Assembly: GCA_947441205.1 (NCBI GenBank)
Contig: CANETM010000049.1
Location: 1-9,556 of the forward strand
Origin: Bacteroidota bacterium
GTDB lineage: Bacteria > Bacteroidota > Bacteroidia > Chitinophagales > Chitinophagaceae
DNA: 9,556 nucleotides
Direction: 5' to 3'
The position numbers were made by a program, and so were the translations under genes. This document shows, one piece after another, positions 6,058-9,556 of the stretch (position 1 is its first letter; every line of letters starts with the position of its first letter). Below the pieces are notes generated by a model. It worked only from the letters and a program-made list of their open reading frames with translations, ran no database searches and was not told where the DNA came from.

Positions 6058-7233
6058 ATGAAACATAGTTTAAAATTATTTACAATCGTCTTTATCCTAT
6101 TAGGAGCTGCCTGTGGAAGTGGCAACAATGGTATTGAAGCTAAAAAGGCAAGTTTAGAAAAACTGAAAAAACAAGTATTAGATATTAATGCTCAAATAGC
6201 AAGCATTGAAAAAGAATTAGGAAACGAAGGGGGTAAGGATCAAATGCAGTCTGTATTAGTTGCTACCACTCCAATCCTTAGTCAGGATTTTAACCATTTT
6301 ATTGAATTACAAGGTAAGGTTGAATCAGAAAGCGTATCCTATATCACACCTCGAGCTGGTGGGGGTCAAGTAAAAGCTTTATTCATAAAAAGAGGAGACA
6401 GAGTAAGAAAAGGTCAAATCATATTGCAATTGGATAATAGTCTGATTAAACAAAGTGCTGCAGCTGCATCCCAAAACTTAGAAACTGTAAAAGCACAAGC
6501 TGCTTTAGCAAAAAATGTTTATGAGAAACAAAAAAATCTTTGGGAACAAAATATTGGTAGTGAAATTCAATTAATGACTGCAAAAACAAATGCAGACGCA
6601 ACAGCTAGTCAATTAAGAGCTGCTACCGAGCAATTGGGTATGGTAAAGGACCAACTAGCGTATACAAGTGTTTATAGTGATGTAGACGGCGTTGCTGAGG
6701 AAGTAAACGTTAAAGTGGGAGAATTATTTGGTGGTGCAGGTCAAGTTAAAATAGTTAATACTGAAAAATTAAAATTAACAAGCTTGGTTCCTGAGAATTA
6801 TGCAGGTAAAATCAAAGTGGGAAGTGAAGCCAATTTATATTTCCCAGATATTCAAAAAACAGTAGAAACAAAATTAGGTGTTGTAGGAACTGTGATTGAT
6901 CCTTTAAATAGAAGTTTTTATGTTGAAGCAAAATTACCAATTGATAAAAATTTCCGCCCTAATCAATTAGTACAAGTTAAAATCAAAGACTACACAAAAA
7001 AGAATGCAGTTATCATTCCTATTAACATTGTTCAAAATGATGATAAAGGGAAATTCATTTTTGTAGCCGTAACTGAAAATGGAAAATTAATGGCACGTAA
7101 AAAAGCAATTACCATTGGAGAATTCTATGGCAATAATATTGAAATTTTAGCGGGATTAACAGTAGGAGAACAAATTATTACCGAAGGTTATCAATCATTA
7201 TATGATGGTTTAAATATCACTACAAAGCAATAG
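6058..7233 (+). CDS. RND efflux periplasmic adaptor (membrane fusion protein), probable lipoprotein
   Basis: This adaptor joins the inner-membrane pump to the outer-membrane channel. The 391-residue product has a short lipoprotein-like signal ending L-L-G-A-A-C, with the presumed lipidated Cys19; Gly at -3 deviates from the usual Leu. Residues about 28-54 form a predicted coiled coil with Leu/Ile/Val heptads, a tether ahead of the core. The core shows the classic order: first lipoyl half with P-R-A-G-G-G-Q-V (98-105) and K-R-G-D-R-V-R-K-G-Q (111-120); a helical hairpin at about 128-200; the second lipoyl half A-Y-T-S-V-Y-S-D-V-D-G-V (201-212); a beta-barrel (about 235-310) containing R-P-N-Q-L-V (300-305), where many relatives have R-P-G-M; and the membrane-proximal domain to the end. 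It lies 52 bp after the outer-membrane factor and 37 bp before the pump gene, with no terminator in either gap. Confidence 0.94.
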   Translation: MKHSLKLFTIVFILLGAACGSGNNGIEAKKASLEKLKKQVLDINAQIASIEKELGNEGGKDQMQSVLVATTPILSQDFNHFIELQGKVESESVSYITPRAGGGQVKALFIKRGDRVRKGQIILQLDNSLIKQSAAAASQNLETVKAQAALAKNVYEKQKNLWEQNIGSEIQLMTAKTNADATASQLRAATEQLGMVKDQLAYTSVYSDVDGVAEEVNVKVGELFGGAGQVKIVNTEKLKLTSLVPENYAGKIKVGSEANLYFPDIQKTVETKLGVVGTVIDPLNRSFYVEAKLPIDKNFRPNQLVQVKIKDYTKKNAVIIPINIVQNDDKGKFIFVAVTENGKLMARKKAITIGEFYGNNIEILAGLTVGEQIITEGYQSLYDGLNITTKQ

Positions 7234-7270
7234 GACACATTATAAATTTAATAAAGCACAATCGATCTAT

Positions 7271-9556
7271 ATGTCGACAATCAATAAAATAAAAGAAAAA
7301 TTTAAGGAATTTGGTCCTACCTCTTGGAGTATTACTAATAAAACATCCATTTACTTATTAATGTTGTTTATTAGCATAGGTGGTATTTATCAATTCCTAA
7401 CCTTGCCAAAGGAAAATTTTCCTGAAGTTATTATTCCAACCATGTTTGTTCAAACAGTTTATGTTGGTAATTCACCTAAGGATATTGAAAACTTGGTAAC
7501 ACGCCCACTTGAAAAACAAATCAAAAGTATTAGTGGTGTAAAAATTAATAAATTCACTTCTTCATCTCAACAAGACTTTTCCTTAATTACGGTTGAATTT
7601 AGTACCGACGTTAAAACGGATGTGGCTTTACAAAAAGTTAAAGACGCAGTGGATAAAGCAAAGGGGGAACTTCCTAATGACTTAACGCAGGAGCCTCGTG
7701 TGATGGAGTTAAATATTAGTGATCAACCCATTATGTTTATCAATATTAGTGGTAATTACAACACCGTTCAACTTAAAAAATATGCTGACGATTTAAAAGA
7801 TAAATTAGAAAGCATACCTCAAATTAATAGAATTGACTTAGCGGGTGCCCCTGAAAGAGAATTTCAAATTAATGTAGACAATTACCGTATGCAAACTGCA
7901 GGAATCACCTTTGATGATATCAGTGCAGCAATTCAAAGAGAAAATTTAGACTTGTCAGGTGGCTTATTAGAAGTAGGTAATATGCAACGTAACCTACAAT
8001 TAAAAGGACAATTAAAAACAGCAAATGATATTGCTAATATTATTGTTCGTAATACAAGTGGAGCTGCTATTTATTTGAAGGATGTTGCTTCCATAAAAGA
8101 TACCATAAAAAATACTGAAAGTTTTGCTCGTTTAAATGGTAAAAACGTTTTGACATTAAATATTATCAAACGTAATGGTGAAAATTTAATTGCCACATCG
8201 GATGCAGTGAAAGCAATGGTAGAAGATGCTAAAGCAAGTGCTTTTCCAAAAGACTTAAATGTAGTTATTTCAGGTGATCAAAGTATTAGAACAAAAAGTT
8301 CCTTTAATGAATTAGTTAACTCAATAATTATTGGATTTGTTTTAGTATTAATAGTGTTAATGTTTTTCATGGGTGTAACTAACGCCTTTTTCGTAGCCTT
8401 ATCGGTTCCATTAAGTATGTTTGTTGCCTTTGTATTTTTGCCAGCTGGTGACTTAGTTGTAGGCACACATATTACTTTGAACTTTATGGTGCTATTTGCA
8501 TTATTATTTGGGTTGGGTATTATTGTTGATGATGCCATTGTGGTTATTGAAAACACACACAGAATATTTGTAGCTGGTAAAGGAAAGTTAACAGCAACAA
8601 CTTCTGCAAAAATGGCTGCAGGTGAAGTATTTATCCCTGTATTAGCAGGAACGATTACAACCCTTGCTCCTTTCTTCCCATTGTTATTTTGGCCTGGTAT
8701 CATTGGTAAATTCATGGTGTACTTGCCAGCAATGTTAATATTTACATTGGCTGCTTCATTAGTTGTTGCCTTTATCATGAACCCTGTATTTGCAGTAGAC
8801 TTCATGAATCATGATGACGAAGCTATAGATGAACCAAAATCTGCTATTTTCAAAAAGAAGAATTTTTGGATACCTATTGCAATTGGAATTGTTTTAGATA
8901 TTGCTGGTTTTACTTTTTTAGGAAATCTGTTGATATTTATTATGCTTGCAGTTGTTGCTAATAAGTACTTTATCAACGACATGATTGTGAAGTTCCAAAC
9001 TTCAACATTGCCAAAATTAATGGACTGGTATGAACAAACACTTCGAAGAGCATTGGGTGGATGGAGACCTGTTAAATTATTAATTGGAACATTTGTTTTA
9101 CTTATATTATCATTTATTATTTTAGGTATCAATGTAGCTACTGGTCGTGTTGGTATTGAATTTTTCCCTAAGGGTGATCCCAATCAATTATACGTCTATT
9201 TAAAATTACCTTCAGGTAGTAATGTAAATTATACCGATTCAATTACACGTGTGTTGGAAGCTAAGGTGAACAAGGTTTTAGGAAATGATAAAACTCCAAA
9301 TCCATTAGTTGAAAGTATTATTAGTAATGTAGCTGTTGGTGCAGGTGACCCAATGCGAGGTGACCGTAGTAATCGTGCCGAGTTAGGTCGTATACAAGTT
9401 AACTTCGTAGAATTTGAAAAGCGTCATGGAAAATCTACAGCGCCTTATTTAGATGATTTAAGAAATGAATTAAAAGGAGTGCCTGGTGCAGAAATTTCAA
9501 TTGACCAAGAATCAAGTGGACCTCCAACTGAGCCACCAGTGAATATCGAAATTCAA
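7271..9556 (+). CDS. RND efflux pump permease (AcrB/HAE-like), C-terminal part cut by window edge
   Basis: This is the proton-driven inner-membrane pump. I translated it by hand as an open frame of 762 codons from the ATG at 7271 to the window edge; full-length relatives are about 1,000-1,150 residues. TM1 is at about 27-45, followed by the porter signature L-P-K-E-N-F-P-E-V (45-53) and L-V-T-R-P-L-E-K-Q-I (75-84). TM2-TM6 lie between about 350 and 508. TM4 carries G-L-G-I-I-V-D-D-A-I-V-V-I-E-N with the acidic pair D420-D421, which relays protons in the hydrophobe/amphiphile-type (HAE) pumps; this argues against a heavy-metal pump. TM7 is at about 601-620, then F-F-P-K-G-D-P begins the second porter half, and the visible end reaches G-P-P-T-E-P-P-V-N-I-E. 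An extra hydrophobic stretch (533-563) sits between TM6 and TM7. The start gives a short cytoplasmic N-terminus of about 25 residues. Substrate cannot be predicted. Confidence 0.95.
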   Translation, partial: MSTINKIKEKFKEFGPTSWSITNKTSIYLLMLFISIGGIYQFLTLPKENFPEVIIPTMFVQTVYVGNSPKDIENLVTRPLEKQIKSISGVKINKFTSSSQQDFSLITVEFSTDVKTDVALQKVKDAVDKAKGELPNDLTQEPRVMELNISDQPIMFINISGNYNTVQLKKYADDLKDKLESIPQINRIDLAGAPEREFQINVDNYRMQTAGITFDDISAAIQRENLDLSGGLLEVGNMQRNLQLKGQLKTANDIANIIVRNTSGAAIYLKDVASIKDTIKNTESFARLNGKNVLTLNIIKRNGENLIATSDAVKAMVEDAKASAFPKDLNVVISGDQSIRTKSSFNELVNSIIIGFVLVLIVLMFFMGVTNAFFVALSVPLSMFVAFVFLPAGDLVVGTHITLNFMVLFALLFGLGIIVDDAIVVIENTHRIFVAGKGKLTATTSAKMAAGEVFIPVLAGTITTLAPFFPLLFWPGIIGKFMVYLPAMLIFTLAASLVVAFIMNPVFAVDFMNHDDEAIDEPKSAIFKKKNFWIPIAIGIVLDIAGFTFLGNLLIFIMLAVVANKYFINDMIVKFQTSTLPKLMDWYEQTLRRALGGWRPVKLLIGTFVLLILSFIILGINVATGRVGIEFFPKGDPNQLYVYLKLPSGSNVNYTDSITRVLEAKVNKVLGNDKTPNPLVESIISNVAVGAGDPMRGDRSNRAELGRIQVNFVEFEKRHGKSTAPYLDDLRNELKGVPGAEISIDQESSGPPTEPPVNIEIQ

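Noticed and set aside
8278..9183. Two long open frames on the minus strand (8278-8805 and 8809-9183) opposite the RND pump gene
   Set aside because: The plus strand here reads as an unbroken RND pump with all family motifs; the antisense products are low-complexity, rich in Asn/Thr/Lys/Ile, and resemble no family. They are shadows of codon usage in AT-rich DNA.
3967..9556. Idea that the efflux cluster is a recently acquired mobile resistance island
   Set aside because: Base composition, leader style and codon use look the same as in the neighbouring core genes, and there is no integrase, insertion sequence, tRNA or flanking direct repeat in the window.

Overview
The window looks like chromosomal DNA from a low-GC member of the Bacteroidota. 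Three features support this: A-rich leaders without a Shine-Dalgarno sequence ahead of the starts; one textbook Bacteroidota promoter (TTG, 19 bp, TAnnTTTG) ahead of the tetR-type gene; and proteins of types common in that phylum (a DUF1015 protein beside serC, and an RND efflux operon ordered regulator, outer-membrane factor, adaptor, pump). A Chitinophagaceae-like host is possible, but the sequence does not settle it. I found no rRNA, tRNA, insertion sequence, integrase, CRISPR array or other sign of mobility. No gene-free gap exceeds about 125 bp.

The left half is read on the minus strand, right to left: a DUF502 membrane protein (3844-3170), phosphoserine aminotransferase serC (3102-2044) and a DUF1015 protein (1975-707). 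A strong hairpin terminator (666-690) follows. Beyond it lies the 5' part of a separate gene, an acyl-CoA synthetase (593-1), cut by the window edge. The serC-DUF1015 pair suggests serine or O-phosphoserine metabolism. The phosphoglycerate dehydrogenase gene serA, which I would expect between them in many relatives, is absent.

The right half is read on the plus strand: a TetR-family repressor (3967-4608), a TolC-like outer-membrane factor (4668-6005), a lipid-anchored membrane fusion protein (6058-7233) and an RND inner-membrane pump (7271 to the edge, about two thirds present). Together these encode a complete tripartite efflux system with its own regulator. The gaps of 59, 52 and 37 bp contain no evident terminator, so they probably form one transcript from the promoter at 3920-3950. 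A perfect 8-bp inverted repeat (3915-3940) covers the -33 element and spacer of that promoter, making it a good candidate for the repressor's operator. The inducing compound and the exported substrate cannot be read from the sequence.

Most of the window is ordinary core metabolism and efflux, and I see no clear new system. The points most worth a second look are the DUF1015 protein with its ParB/sulfiredoxin-like D-G-H-H-R motif beside serC, the candidate operator, an extra hydrophobic hairpin in the pump, and an 18-bp imperfect tandem repeat just ahead of the adaptor gene.
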